Below, one piece after another: positions 17,406-26,010 of a DNA stretch of 64,000 bases. The translations under genes were made by a program, and so were the position numbers. The notes beneath the pieces were generated by a model. It did no database searches and had not been told where the DNA came from. It saw only the letters and a list, made by a program, of their open reading frames with translations. How positions within the stretch are numbered: position 1 is the first letter of the stretch; each line of letters starts with the position of its first letter. Origin of the DNA: Paenirhodobacter ferrireducens (lineage in GTDB: Bacteria; Pseudomonadota; Alphaproteobacteria; Rhodobacterales; Rhodobacteraceae); the NCBI RefSeq assembly GCF_004022265.1, contig NZ_SAVB01000029.1, positions 1 to 64,000 on the forward strand, in the 5' to 3' direction.

Positions 17406-18392
17406 TCAGGACGGCTTGCGCAGGTTCTTCGCCGAGGCCTGGATCGCCTCGTACTGCCCATGCGGGCGGAAGCGCCACAGATAGTCGGGCAGGATCGCGC
17501 CCATCGGCGTCGGCGTGATGCCGAGCGCGTCGAAACCCCTGGCGCCGGCCGAGACCACGCTGTCGGTATAAAGATTGCGGACCTGGTCGAAGGTCAGGAC
17601 CTTGTTCGCGACGAGCCCGCCGGTCAGCCCCTGCACCGCATCGCCCGCGACACCGATCGCCGAGGCGACGACGCGCGGCAGGTTCAGCACCAGACGGCGA
17701 CGGTCGATCACCGCCAGCATGCGCTGCATCAGCTGCTTGAAGGTCTCGACGTCCGGGCCGCCCAGTTCGAAGACACCCTGCGCCTCGCCCAGAACGCCCT
17801 TCACCGCGGCCTTCGCCACGTCATCGACATAGACCGGCTGGAAGCGGGTGTTGCCGCCGGCGATCGGCAGGATCGGGCCGAATTTCGTCATCGCGGCGAA
17901 TTTGTTGAAGAACTGATCTTCGGTGCCGAAGATCACCGAGGGGCGCAGGATCATCGCCATCGGGAAGGCCTTGAGAACCGCGGCCTCGCCCGCCGCCTTG
18001 GTGCGGCTGTACTCGCTGTGCGAGCCGGCATCGGCGCCAAGCGCCGAGATGTGCACCAGCCGCGTGACGCCGGTTTCCGCCGCGATCTTGGCGATGCGCT
18101 GCGCGCCTTCGGCATGGATCGCACCGAAGCGGTTCTTGCCGCGGCCGAGCAGGATGCCGACGCAGTTCACCACCGCATCCGCGCCGTGCATCGCGGCGCG
18201 CACGCTCGCGTCGTCACGGACGTTGCACAGCACCGGCTCGACCTGGCCGACGGCGCCATAGGGCTTGGTGAAGAGAGCCTCGTTCGGGCGCCGCACGGCG
18301 ATGCGCACGCGCCAGCCTTCCTTCGCCATCCGGCGGGCGATGTACCGCCCGACGAACCCCGAACCGCCATAGATCGTGACCAGCTTCGACAT
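17406..18392 (-). CDS. Complex I NDUFA9-family SDR protein (NAD(P)-binding)
   Basis: This 328-residue atypical short-chain dehydrogenase starts [20 protein letters not shown], with the dinucleotide-binding [18 protein letters not shown] and VVNCVGIL are typical of the group. It matches the bacterial relatives of mitochondrial complex I subunit NDUFA9, which bind NADPH structurally and may associate with the membrane near quinones. The canonical catalytic YxxxK appears as YSRTKAAGE. The start lies close to the tRNA-Leu gene, which reads the other way. Downstream is uppP. Confidence 0.85.
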   Translation of the reverse strand: MSKLVTIYGGSGFVGRYIARRMAKEGWRVRIAVRRPNEALFTKPYGAVGQVEPVLCNVRDDASVRAAMHGADAVVNCVGILLGRGKNRFGAIHAEGAQRIAKIAAETGVTRLVHISALGADAGSHSEYSRTKAAGEAAVLKAFPMAMILRPSVIFGTEDQFFNKFAAMTKFGPILPIAGGNTRFQPVYVDDVAKAAVKGVLGEAQGVFELGGPDVETFKQLMQRMLAVIDRRRLVLNLPRVVASAIGVAGDAVQGLTGGLVANKVLTFDQVRNLYTDSVVSAGARGFDALGITPTPMGAILPDYLWRFRPHGQYEAIQASAKNLRKPS

Positions 18393-18507
18393 CGGCTTCG
18401 GCCCCCTGCTGAGAAAAAGTCGCGTCCTGATTACCGCCAACCCCCCTGCCAAACAAGACCCTGACGAAGGTGTTGCAGCGGCGTGAAGATTTTCTTGTCG
18501 AACCCTG

Positions 18508-18536
18508 TTGACACTCCCCGCGGGGGTCGGTAAATC
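18508..18536 (+). promoter_or_regulatory. Promoter of tRNA-Leu
   Basis: TTGACA (18508-18513) and TAAATC (18531-18536) are separated by 17 bases and end 16 bases before the tRNA. This is a near-consensus housekeeping promoter. Confidence 0.8.
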
Positions 18537-18552
18537 CCCCCTCACATCACCG

Positions 18553-18637
18553 GCCCAGGTGGCGGAATTGGTAGACGCGCACGGTTCAGGTCCGTGTGCC
18601 GCAAGGCGTGGAGGTTCGAGTCCTCTTCTGGGCACCA
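18553..18637 (+). tRNA. tRNA-Leu(CAG)
   Basis: This 85-base gene encodes its own CCA. The acceptor stem pairs GCCCAGG with TCTGGGC, including one G-U pair. The D-arm and the T-loop GTTCGAGTC are normal. The anticodon loop TTCAGGT gives anticodon CAG, reading CUG. The long variable arm (about GCCGCAAGGCGT) is the class II form expected for leucine. Confidence 0.97.
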
Positions 18638-18643
18638 ATACTT

Positions 18644-18688
18644 CGAAAGCCGCGCAACCCCTTCAGGTTGCGCGGCTTTCGTGTTTTT
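18644..18688 (+). terminator. Rho-independent terminator after tRNA-Leu
   Basis: A perfect 16-bp stem (18644-18659 with 18666-18681) with a 6-base loop is followed by TGTTTTT. It lies seven bases after the tRNA CCA end and is among the strongest terminators in the window. Confidence 0.93.
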
Positions 18689-18741
18689 CGGCCGCCATCC
18701 CCGGTGCCGTCCCCGGTGCGGCCGAAGCGCGGACCGCGCCG

Positions 18742-19719
18742 CTATTTCAGACGGATCGCCGCAGAATAGCCAAACCCGGGATGTCGCGCCTCGGCACCGG
18801 GGCGCAGCAGCGCGGCGGCGCGGCGCTCGGCCATCGTGCCCTCGCCGCCGAGGACATGGAGCGCCTCGAGATATTCAGGCAGGCGGCCCGACAGGATCAG
18901 CTTGTCACTCAGCGGCAGATCCGATTTCAGGCCAAGGGCCAGCCCGTAGACCACCGTTGTGCAATTCGCCGTGAGGGTGTTGTAAAAGCGCGGCTGCCGC
19001 TCAAGCTGCTGGGCAAGGCCGACGTAGGACAGGAACAGCGTACGGCGTTGTTCGGGGGAGAGAAGCACCGGATACATCCGCACCTCCTCGCGCCGCAGGT
19101 CGGTGCGCAGGCGCAGGATGTCGCGCTCGGTCGCGGCAATCAGCACCAGCTCGAACTGACGGAAGAAGCCGCCGACCTCGTTGAACTCCTCGCCTTCTTC
19201 GCGACGAATCTCGACCGAGAAGACGACATGCTCGCCGGTGCGGAAGCCGAAACTCACCAGCAGATGGGCGATATCGGGATTGTCCCAGACCGAGGTGATC
19301 ATATCGACGGTGTCGAGCTGGTTCAGATCGAGGCGGCGGGTGATCCAGCGCGGCGTCGCCTCGTCCGCGCTGGACCAGTCGAAATCGCGCAGGTTGTCGA
19401 GCGTGACGGTATCGCCCGAAATCCGGGCGGTCACGCCGCGCGACACATCCACCGCCCAATCCCGATCGGCGCGCGGGGTGATCGTCTGATACCAGCTCGC
19501 AACCACAAGCGCGGCGAGGGCAAGCACTGCCCAGCCGGCCCGGCGCCGGCGCTTTCGCGCAAGAAACGCGGCCGCCGCGGCAAGCGCCAGCACGCCAAGG
19601 GCGGCAAGCCGCATGACCCCGGTCAGATGCAGCCAGAGCGCCGTGGCGGCCCATGCGGCACCGAAAAGCACGACCAGCGCGAAAAGGACATCGGAGAAAA
19701 GGCGCAGGGCGCGGGCCAT
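18742..19719 (-). CDS. DUF4105 domain-containing membrane protein
   Basis: A 325-residue product from the ATG at 19717-19719 (AAGGA eight bases upstream). Three hydrophobic segments lie in the first 80 residues (LFALVVLFGAAWAATALWLH, LAALGVLALAAAAAFLA, WAVLALAALVVASWY). A soluble DUF4105 domain follows, with the features WITRRLDLNQLDTVDMITS, EHVVFSVEIRREEGEEF and the YNTLTANCTTVVYGLA segment with the conserved Asn-Cys. The Cys-containing motif resembles a papain-like (NlpC/P60-related) arrangement, but activity is not shown. Longer starts upstream lack a ribosome-binding site. Confidence 0.8.
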   Translation of the reverse strand: MARALRLFSDVLFALVVLFGAAWAATALWLHLTGVMRLAALGVLALAAAAAFLARKRRRRAGWAVLALAALVVASWYQTITPRADRDWAVDVSRGVTARISGDTVTLDNLRDFDWSSADEATPRWITRRLDLNQLDTVDMITSVWDNPDIAHLLVSFGFRTGEHVVFSVEIRREEGEEFNEVGGFFRQFELVLIAATERDILRLRTDLRREEVRMYPVLLSPEQRRTLFLSYVGLAQQLERQPRFYNTLTANCTTVVYGLALGLKSDLPLSDKLILSGRLPEYLEALHVLGGEGTMAERRAAALLRPGAEARHPGFGYSAAIRLK

Positions 19720-19825
19720 CGGAACTGTCCTTTGCCGGGACTCAGGAACTTGCGAAAGGATCGGGCGAGTGGCCTTTGCCGCGTCGCCGTGCAGGGGGGG
19801 CATTGCGGCGACTGCCGCGGTCGCC

Positions 19826-20848
19826 TCAGCCCTGCAGATCGGGCACGTAGATCTGCTTGAGCGGAATGATCGAGCGATAGCGCGGCGCGAGTCGCGCATA
19901 ATGTTCGAGCAGCAGCTCCACGAAATCCTCGCCGTCGATCAGCCGCAGCTTCGGGCGGTTGCGCTCCAACTGGATCGACTGGCTGCTGTACGAGCCGAGC
20001 GTGATGAACAGGCCACATTCGCCTTCGCCCAGAGTGCCGAGCAGCTGATCCACCTCTGGGCGCGAGATCTGATCGGTCTTGCGCTTGCACTGCACTTTCA
20101 GGATCGGCGGCTCGAACCCGAGCTTGTCCCGATGCGCGATCACGTCGACACCGCCGTCGCCCGAACGCGGCGTCACCCGGGCGGTGTAATCCATGCACTC
20201 CAGCAGATGGGCGACGAGCTCCTCGAACTCGTAGCCCGAGAGCTTCGCGATGATCTGCCGGATCACAAAATCGCCTGTCGTCATCTCGGCCTGGCGCGAC
20301 ACGGCCACCGTGGCGGTATCGTCATCGGTCGCAGGCTCGGCTGGCAGGGCTGCGGTGTCGGACGGTTGCGGTGCGGCCAGGCCGATCTTATCCAGAAATT
20401 CCGCGGCATGCTCGCGCACGGCGAAGAGCGTGATGAAGGAGCCGATCTCGTTCAGGGCGCTCTGACTGAAGCTGTTGCGCGGGAACCGCCCCAGCCACTC
20501 GACGCGGCGGTGATTGGGGTATTCGTCAGGATCGCCCAACACATGCGCGTAATCACCCCGGAAACGCCCGACATTGACCATGCGGTCGTGCTTCGAGGGA
20601 TAGATGACGATGTCGCCGGCGCGGATTTCGCGGCAAAAGCGGAACAGCGTGCCGGCATCGACAGGCAGGGCACCCGGCTTCTTGTCAGGATAGATGCGGG
20701 CGAGCGCGACCTTGAGCGCCTCGCGGTCCGGATACTGGCGAAGATCGCCCATTTCAGGCCAGCCGATGGCCACATAGCCTTGCTCGATCGGGCGCGCGGC
20801 GACGTGCTCGCCCATGTGGATGCCCCAAACCGCCATCGGTTGCGCCAT
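19826..20848 (-). CDS. Mrr-type restriction endonuclease with N-terminal PUA/EVE-like domain
   Basis: This 340-residue protein starts at the ATG 20846-20848 (AAGGA seven bases upstream). The N-terminal half (about residues 1-130; MAVWGIHMGEHVAARPIEQG, and GDIVIYPSKHDRMVNVGRFR) looks like a base-reading PUA/EVE-like module. The C-terminal half has the Mrr_cat nuclease fold, with FEELVAHLLECMDY, then SGDGGVDVIAHRDK and LKVQCKRK. These supply the PD-(D/E)xK-type catalytic Asp and Gln-x-Lys. No methylase lies nearby, so it is a standalone, probably modification-dependent (type IV-like) anti-phage nuclease. It sits alone between a DUF4105 gene and flgI, behind a hairpin. Confidence 0.8.
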   Translation of the reverse strand: MAQPMAVWGIHMGEHVAARPIEQGYVAIGWPEMGDLRQYPDREALKVALARIYPDKKPGALPVDAGTLFRFCREIRAGDIVIYPSKHDRMVNVGRFRGDYAHVLGDPDEYPNHRRVEWLGRFPRNSFSQSALNEIGSFITLFAVREHAAEFLDKIGLAAPQPSDTAALPAEPATDDDTATVAVSRQAEMTTGDFVIRQIIAKLSGYEFEELVAHLLECMDYTARVTPRSGDGGVDVIAHRDKLGFEPPILKVQCKRKTDQISRPEVDQLLGTLGEGECGLFITLGSYSSQSIQLERNRPKLRLIDGEDFVELLLEHYARLAPRYRSIIPLKQIYVPDLQG

Positions 20849-20945
20849 GCTGCTGTCCTTGTGAAATCCGCCCCGACGAAGTGGGTTCATTGCTAGGTCG
20901 GGAAGAGGGACCGATCAAGGGGGAGCGACCTTGCCTTCATCACGA

Positions 20946-20975
20946 CAGGCACGGCATGCGCCGGGATCGTGCCTG
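20946..20975 (-). terminator. Hairpin after flgI
   Basis: An 8-bp stem (20946-20953 with 20968-20975) lies in the gap between the flgI stop and the Mrr-type gene. The T run after it on the minus strand is poor, so termination may be partial. Confidence 0.45.
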
Positions 20976-20995
20976 CCTCGCGTCGATGACGGGGC

Positions 20996-22093
20996 CTAGT
21001 TCACGACCATTTCCGCATGCAGCGCACCGGCGGCATGGATGCTGTTGAGGATGTCGATCATGTCCCGCGGCGGCACACCGAGGGCATTCAGACCCGCCAC
21101 GACATCCGACAGCGAGCTCGTGCTGGCGATCTCGGCGATCTTCGAGTCGCCGCCCTGCTCGATGCTTGCATTGGTCCGTGGCACAACAACGGTTTCGCCG
21201 CGGGCGAAGGGGTTGGGCTGCGAGACCATCGGGGTTTCCTCGATCCGGAGCGTCAGGCTGCCCTGGCTGACGGCGACGCGGGAGATCCGGACGTCCTCGC
21301 CGATCACGATCGTACCCGAGCGCTGGTCGATCACCACCCGCGCCTTCTGTTCGGGCTCGATCCGGATATTCTCGATCCGGCTGATGACATGGGCGGCATT
21401 CGAGGCGCCGGCCTGGCCGATGTCGACCGACACGGTGCCGGAATCCGTCATCTGTGCGACCCGCCGCTTGAACTCGCGGTTGATCGAGGTCTCGATCCGC
21501 GCGGCCGTGGTGAAATCGGGGGTTTTCAGCGCGAGGCGAAGCTCGCGCAGGCTGTCGAGTTCGAAGGCGACCTCGCGTTCGACGCGCGCCCCCGAGGGGA
21601 TGGTGCCCGAGGTCGGCACGCCGCGCGTCACCGACGCGGCCTGGCCCGACGCCGAGACCCCGCCGGCGATGATGGTGCCCTGGGCGACGGCGTAAATCTC
21701 GCCGTCTGCCGCCTTCAGCGGTGTCATCACCAGCGTGCCGCCGAGCAGGCTTTTCGCGTCGCCGATCGCCGAGACCGTCACGTCGACCTCGCGGCCCGAT
21801 CGCGCGAAGGCAGGGAGGGAGGCGGTCACCAGAACGGCTGCGACGTTCTTCGGCCGGAACTGCTCGCCAGTCACGTTGACCCCCAGACGTTCGAGGATGT
21901 TCGACATGATCTCTTCGGTGAAGGGGGCGTTGCGGAGCCCGTCGCCGGTGCCGTTGAGCCCGACGACCAGCCCGTAGCCGACGAGATCGTTGCTGCGCAC
22001 GCCGTCGACTTCGACCAGATCCTTGATCCGGATCGAGGCCGCCTGCACGGAAAGCGGCAGGAGCAGCAGGACGATCAGGGCGAGAAGGCGCAT
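20996..22093 (-). CDS. flgI: Flagellar P-ring protein FlgI
   Basis: This 365-residue periplasmic protein forms the P-ring around the flagellar rod. It has a signal peptide (MRLLALIVLLLLPLSVQAAS). The conserved body includes RIKDLVEVDGVRSNDLVGYG, GLVVGLNGTGDGLRNAPFT and NPFARGETVVVPRTNASIEQ, ending in VVAGLNALGVPPRDMIDILN. The ATG (22091-22093) overlaps the last base of the flgL stop (TGATG), so translation is coupled. It is the last gene of the flgE-flgK-flgL-flgI series. Confidence 0.96.
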   Translation of the reverse strand: MRLLALIVLLLLPLSVQAASIRIKDLVEVDGVRSNDLVGYGLVVGLNGTGDGLRNAPFTEEIMSNILERLGVNVTGEQFRPKNVAAVLVTASLPAFARSGREVDVTVSAIGDAKSLLGGTLVMTPLKAADGEIYAVAQGTIIAGGVSASGQAASVTRGVPTSGTIPSGARVEREVAFELDSLRELRLALKTPDFTTAARIETSINREFKRRVAQMTDSGTVSVDIGQAGASNAAHVISRIENIRIEPEQKARVVIDQRSGTIVIGEDVRISRVAVSQGSLTLRIEETPMVSQPNPFARGETVVVPRTNASIEQGGDSKIAEIASTSSLSDVVAGLNALGVPPRDMIDILNSIHAAGALHAEMVVN

Positions 22094-23106
22094 CACAGGT
22101 AGTCCGTCAGATGCATGCCGGAGAGGCGCGAAGTGAGCGCGTACAGCGTTTCAAGCTGCGTCTGCACCGCCTTCAGGGCGGTCGATGTGTCATAGGGGTC
22201 GGCGGCCACCATACCCAGTCTGGCGGTTTCGAGGCTGGTCCGCTCGGCACTGTTGCGGGTCCGGGCGGCTGAGACCGCCGCCTCCGCCACACCGACCTCT
22301 GTGCGGGCGCTGGTCAGCGCGCTGCTCGCGGACATCACCTGACGGCCGGAGGCGTCAAGCAGCTGGGCGCGGAGCGCAGGATCCGAGGGCACCATGCCCT
22401 TCGCGACAAGGGCCGAGAGCGCCAGCCCCTGCAGCATGTCACGCAGCCGCTCGTCATTGGCGGTGACCCCGGCCGAGACCGAGACCGCATCGGAAACACG
22501 CTGTGCCGCAAGCGGGCTGTCGCTGCCCTGATAGGCAAGATCGCCATAGCCGCCGGCACCGGCCGGCGCGGCGAACCAGCCGTTCACCGCGGTGAGGATC
22601 TCCTCCGCCGTCGACAGCCCGGAAGCCGCCGTCGACAGCGCGGTCAGGATCTCGTCCGGGCCGGTCAGCGGGCGGGTCGCGGTGTCCATGCCCGAGAACA
22701 CGTAGCGTCCGCCGGCTTGCGTGTTCAGCGCGGTCACAACGGCCGAAAACCGCTGGGCGCCATCCTGCGCCGCGGCATCGAGGGCCGCGGTGTCGCCATC
22801 CTGGCGCACCGAGATCAGCGTGGCGCCGAACTCCGCCGTCTGGTCCTGGATCGTTCCGAGCGTGGCCTGCATCACGGACAGGAAAGTGCCGGTGACGTTT
22901 GCGGATTGCGCATAGGCGTCAAGCCGCGCGATCGAGGCGACAAGGCCGGAGTAGCTGGTGAATTCGCCTTTGAGCGCGGCGCCGATGTCTTGCTGCACGC
23001 CGCTTGCCACCTCGTCGGTCAGCTGGGCGAGGGTGGTCTTCAGCTGCTGGTTATGCTGCCGGAAGCGGAAGCTCTGCGCCATGTCACCGATCGATACATA
23101 CGCCAT
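22093..23106 (-). CDS. flgL: Flagellar hook-associated protein 3 (FlgL)
   Basis: This 337-residue junction protein links the hook to the filament, after FlgK. It starts MAYVSIGDMAQSFRFRQHNQ, with a flagellin-like helical N-terminus (LKTTLAQLTDEVASGVQQDI) and C-terminus (TSTALKAVQTQLETLYALTS). The segment NTQAGGRYVFSGMDTATRPL is typical of FlgL. It follows flgK by one base and overlaps flgI. It is exported by the flagellar type III apparatus. Confidence 0.9.
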   Translation of the reverse strand: MAYVSIGDMAQSFRFRQHNQQLKTTLAQLTDEVASGVQQDIGAALKGEFTSYSGLVASIARLDAYAQSANVTGTFLSVMQATLGTIQDQTAEFGATLISVRQDGDTAALDAAAQDGAQRFSAVVTALNTQAGGRYVFSGMDTATRPLTGPDEILTALSTAASGLSTAEEILTAVNGWFAAPAGAGGYGDLAYQGSDSPLAAQRVSDAVSVSAGVTANDERLRDMLQGLALSALVAKGMVPSDPALRAQLLDASGRQVMSASSALTSARTEVGVAEAAVSAARTRNSAERTSLETARLGMVAADPYDTSTALKAVQTQLETLYALTSRLSGMHLTDYL

Positions 23107-23107
23107 C

Positions 23108-24553
23108 TCAAAGCTCCAGAATCCGTTGCATCATGTCGTCGATCGCCCGGATGACCTTGGCATTCGCGGCGTAGCTCTGCTCGATCTGGAGCAGGGTCTT
23201 CATCTCGAAATCGGTGTCGACCCCCTCGGAGAGCGCCGCTTCGGACAGGCTGTCGTGCTGGGCCGCCGTGTAGGTGCTGCGCAGTTCGGCCGAGACCCGG
23301 GCGGTCGAGGCCCGTGACAGCAGCTCGGCCGCGAGGCCCGAGGCACTGCGTGCCGCCGTCCCAAGCGTAGCGGAGGCAGGCGTCATGTCGCGGGTAAGGG
23401 CCTCTGACAGGGCATTCAGCAGCGTCGCGTCGCCGACCGATCCCGGGACCGTGGCGCCCAACCCGTCGCGCAGGCGCCAAACCTCGCCGCCCGCGGCCGG
23501 ATCGACCAGAGCATTGAGCCGGATACGCCCGGCGAGCCCGGTTTCATTCGCCGCATCGAAGGCCGTGCCGGCATCGGTGAACAGGCCTGCCGCGCCGGTG
23601 GCGAGGGTCGGGTCCACGCTCGGGTCGGCGAATCTGTCGATCAGGTTGCGGGCAAGGGCATCGAGCCCCGCCTGTGCCGCGGGGGCAAGCGCGTCGCGCA
23701 CCGCGAACGCGGCGCCGAGCGTGCCGCCGCCAAGGACGCCCTCATCCGTCGACGAGATCGGCTTGCCGTTGATCGTCAGCCCGGAGAGCGCGCCGCCCGC
23801 AAGGGTCATGTCGGCGGTCATCGCCCCGACCGGGCTGAAACCGATCTCCACCGTCGAGGTGCCGTCAAGCAGCAGCGCGCCGCCGGTGGTGTAAAGGGTT
23901 ACCTGGCCACCCTGATGCGGGGCGCTGCGGACGGGGACGATCTCGCCGATCTTCGCGATCAGCGCCTGACGCTGGTCGATCAGGCCGTTCGCATCGCGCC
24001 CGTTCGCGAGCTCGCCGGTGATCGTCCGGTTCAGCTCGGCCACCTGCTGCAGCGCCGCGTTCAGGGTGTCGACCTGCGTCGCGATCGAGCGGTCGGCCTC
24101 GAGCCGGCTTTGTTGCAGATCGGCCGAAACCGCATTGAGCTTGTCGGCGAGAGCCCCCGCGGCGGTGGCCACGGCGGTCAGCCGGGCGGTGCTGTCGGGC
24201 AGGCTCGAGGCCGAGATCAGCGCGGTCTCGAGGTCCGAGACCGCGCTCGACAGCGCGCCGCTGCCCCCGGGGGTGCCGAGCTGGTCCTCGAAGCGCTGCA
24301 GGAAGGTGCTGCGGACCTGGGCATTGCCGGCGTCGGCCGCCGCGAGGCGCAGGCTTTGCTGCAGCGACTCGCTGACCACCCGCGAGACCGTGTCGATCCG
24401 CACCCCGCCGCCAGTCCGGGCGGAGAGCGCCACGTCGCGGCGCGCATAGCCTTCGGTCATCGCATTGGCGACGTTCGAAGAGACGACCTCCGTCATCCGG
24501 GACGTGGCCGTCAGCCCGGAGGAGGCATTGCTGAAGGCCGTTGAGATGCTCAT
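23108..24553 (-). CDS. flgK: Flagellar hook-associated protein 1 (FlgK)
   Basis: This 481-residue protein starts MSISTAFSNASSGLTATSRM and continues TEVVSSNVANAMTEGYARRD, the axial-protein N-terminal signature. The conserved C-terminus ends ETLLQIEQSYAANAKVIRAI-like (FEMKTLLQIEQSYAANAKVI) and DDMMQRILEL. The segment GLIDQRQALIAKIGEIVPVR is characteristic of FlgK. It lies between flgE (24 bases upstream) and flgL. It caps the hook and joins it to FlgL. Confidence 0.93.
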   Translation of the reverse strand: MSISTAFSNASSGLTATSRMTEVVSSNVANAMTEGYARRDVALSARTGGGVRIDTVSRVVSESLQQSLRLAAADAGNAQVRSTFLQRFEDQLGTPGGSGALSSAVSDLETALISASSLPDSTARLTAVATAAGALADKLNAVSADLQQSRLEADRSIATQVDTLNAALQQVAELNRTITGELANGRDANGLIDQRQALIAKIGEIVPVRSAPHQGGQVTLYTTGGALLLDGTSTVEIGFSPVGAMTADMTLAGGALSGLTINGKPISSTDEGVLGGGTLGAAFAVRDALAPAAQAGLDALARNLIDRFADPSVDPTLATGAAGLFTDAGTAFDAANETGLAGRIRLNALVDPAAGGEVWRLRDGLGATVPGSVGDATLLNALSEALTRDMTPASATLGTAARSASGLAAELLSRASTARVSAELRSTYTAAQHDSLSEAALSEGVDTDFEMKTLLQIEQSYAANAKVIRAIDDMMQRILEL

Positions 24554-24577
24554 GAGATCGTCTCCGCGTTACGGGGG

Positions 24578-25915
24578 TCAGCGCTTGATGTTCGTCGTCT
24601 CCTGCAACATCTCGTCGACGGTCTGGATGACCTTGGCGTTGGAGGAATAGGCGCGCTGCGTCTGGATCAGGTTGGTCAGCTCCTGCGCCACGTCGACGGC
24701 CGAGCCCTCGCGGGCATAGCCCTCGATCGTGCCGGTCGGGCCGTCGCCGGCATCCCACAGGAAGAACGAGCCCGAGGTCGGCGAGACCTGGAAGGTCTGG
24801 TTGTCGAGCGCGCTCAGCCCGTTCGGGTTCGGCACGTCGACCAGCGGGATCTGGTAGACGGTGCGGATGAAACCGGTGTCGTAGGTCGCCTTGATGAAGC
24901 CGTCGTTGTCGATCTCGACCGCGGTGAGGTTGCCGACGGGCGAGCCGTCCTTGGTGATCGAGGTCGGCGCGAAATCCGTCGCCAGCTGGGTCAGCCCGTT
25001 GGTGTCGCCGATCTTGCCAATCGTCAGGGTGATGTTCTGCAGGCCCTGGGCCACGCTCAGATCGACGGTGCCGGTCGCCGGGTCATAGGTGCCGCCCGAC
25101 AGCGTGCTGACCGAGGCGAGCGTGCCGCCGTTCACACTGGTGTTGTCGAACACCAGCGCATACTCGCCCAGGATCCGCTCGTCGGCGGCGGTGGCCGGAT
25201 CGTCGATCGTCGCCGAATCGCGGATCACCATCGTCCAGGCGTTCGAGGAACCGTTCGCCGGCACGGTGGGGGTGAAGGTGATATCGAGCGATTCCGAGTT
25301 TCCGAGGTTCCCGAAATATTCGACGGAAAGCGGCAGCGCGTCGCCGCTCGCACCGGCCTCGGTCTCCGAGGAGGGCAGATTCACCCCGAGGTTCATCGTC
25401 GTGGTCGGGTCGCCCGCGGTCTGGTTGGCGTTGATCACCACCGGCACGAGGCCGCCCACGGTGTCGCGCGGCATCGTCGGGATCGAGCCGTCGGCATTCG
25501 CCGCCCAGCCAAGCAGGACAAGCCCCGAATCGGTGCGCAGCACGCCGTCGCTGTCGGTATGGAAAGACCCTGTGGTGGTCATCATCAGCGGCTGTTCGCC
25601 CTGGGTGTTGTCATAGGTGGCGGCGCTGGCGACGGGCAGGAAGCCGCGGCCGGCGACGGCAAGGTCGGTCGCATTCGCGGTCGAGACGATCGAGCCACGC
25701 TCGTCGATCAGCCGCCCGGTCGAGGCGCGGACGCCGCCGGCGGAATAGGTGCCGGAGTTGCGCGCCTGGGCGAGCACCATGCTCTCGAAATCGGTCGTGG
25801 CGCGCTTGTAGCCATAGGTGCCAGAGTTGGCGATGTTGTCGGAGATCGTTGCAAGACGGGTCGCATTGGCCGCGAGACCGGCCACACCCGCATTGAGCGA
25901 AGAAGAAATGGACAT
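24578..25915 (-). CDS. flgE: Flagellar hook protein FlgE
   Basis: This 445-residue hook subunit starts MSISSSLNAGVAGLAANATR and continues LATISDNIANSGTYGYKRAT, the axial-protein signature. NATDLAVAGRGFLPV follows at about residues 80-95. The C-terminus GYAREGSAVDVAQELTNLIQ and AYSSNAKVIQTVDEMLQ is conserved. Its start follows a CtrA-type box by about 58 bases. It is the first gene of the flgE-flgK-flgL-flgI series, and motB lies upstream on the same strand. Confidence 0.95.
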   Translation of the reverse strand: MSISSSLNAGVAGLAANATRLATISDNIANSGTYGYKRATTDFESMVLAQARNSGTYSAGGVRASTGRLIDERGSIVSTANATDLAVAGRGFLPVASAATYDNTQGEQPLMMTTTGSFHTDSDGVLRTDSGLVLLGWAANADGSIPTMPRDTVGGLVPVVINANQTAGDPTTTMNLGVNLPSSETEAGASGDALPLSVEYFGNLGNSESLDITFTPTVPANGSSNAWTMVIRDSATIDDPATAADERILGEYALVFDNTSVNGGTLASVSTLSGGTYDPATGTVDLSVAQGLQNITLTIGKIGDTNGLTQLATDFAPTSITKDGSPVGNLTAVEIDNDGFIKATYDTGFIRTVYQIPLVDVPNPNGLSALDNQTFQVSPTSGSFFLWDAGDGPTGTIEGYAREGSAVDVAQELTNLIQTQRAYSSNAKVIQTVDEMLQETTNIKR

Positions 25916-25972
25916 GAAAGCGCCTTTCTGCTGCTGCGTCCTTCGATCGCCCGGAACTCTGCCGCGCGCCTC

Positions 25973-25988
25973 GTTAACAGCCGCCTAA
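25973..25988 (-). promoter_or_regulatory. CtrA-type box upstream of flgE
   Basis: The minus strand reads TTAG-N7-TTAAC, one mismatch from the CtrA consensus, about 58 bases before the flgE ATG. It lies in the 95-bp gap after motB, which suggests that flgE-flgI has its own regulated promoter. Confidence 0.6.
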
Positions 25989-26010
25989 CATGCACGGCTT
26001 TCTGGATTTT

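Noticed and set aside
18508-19860. 450-codon plus-strand frame that starts within the tRNA-Leu region
   Set aside because: It runs through the tRNA and its terminator and is opposite the DUF4105 gene.
19740-20198. Minus-strand frame spanning the end of the Mrr-type gene
   Set aside because: It is an alternate-frame shadow, whereas the Mrr frame carries the catalytic motifs.
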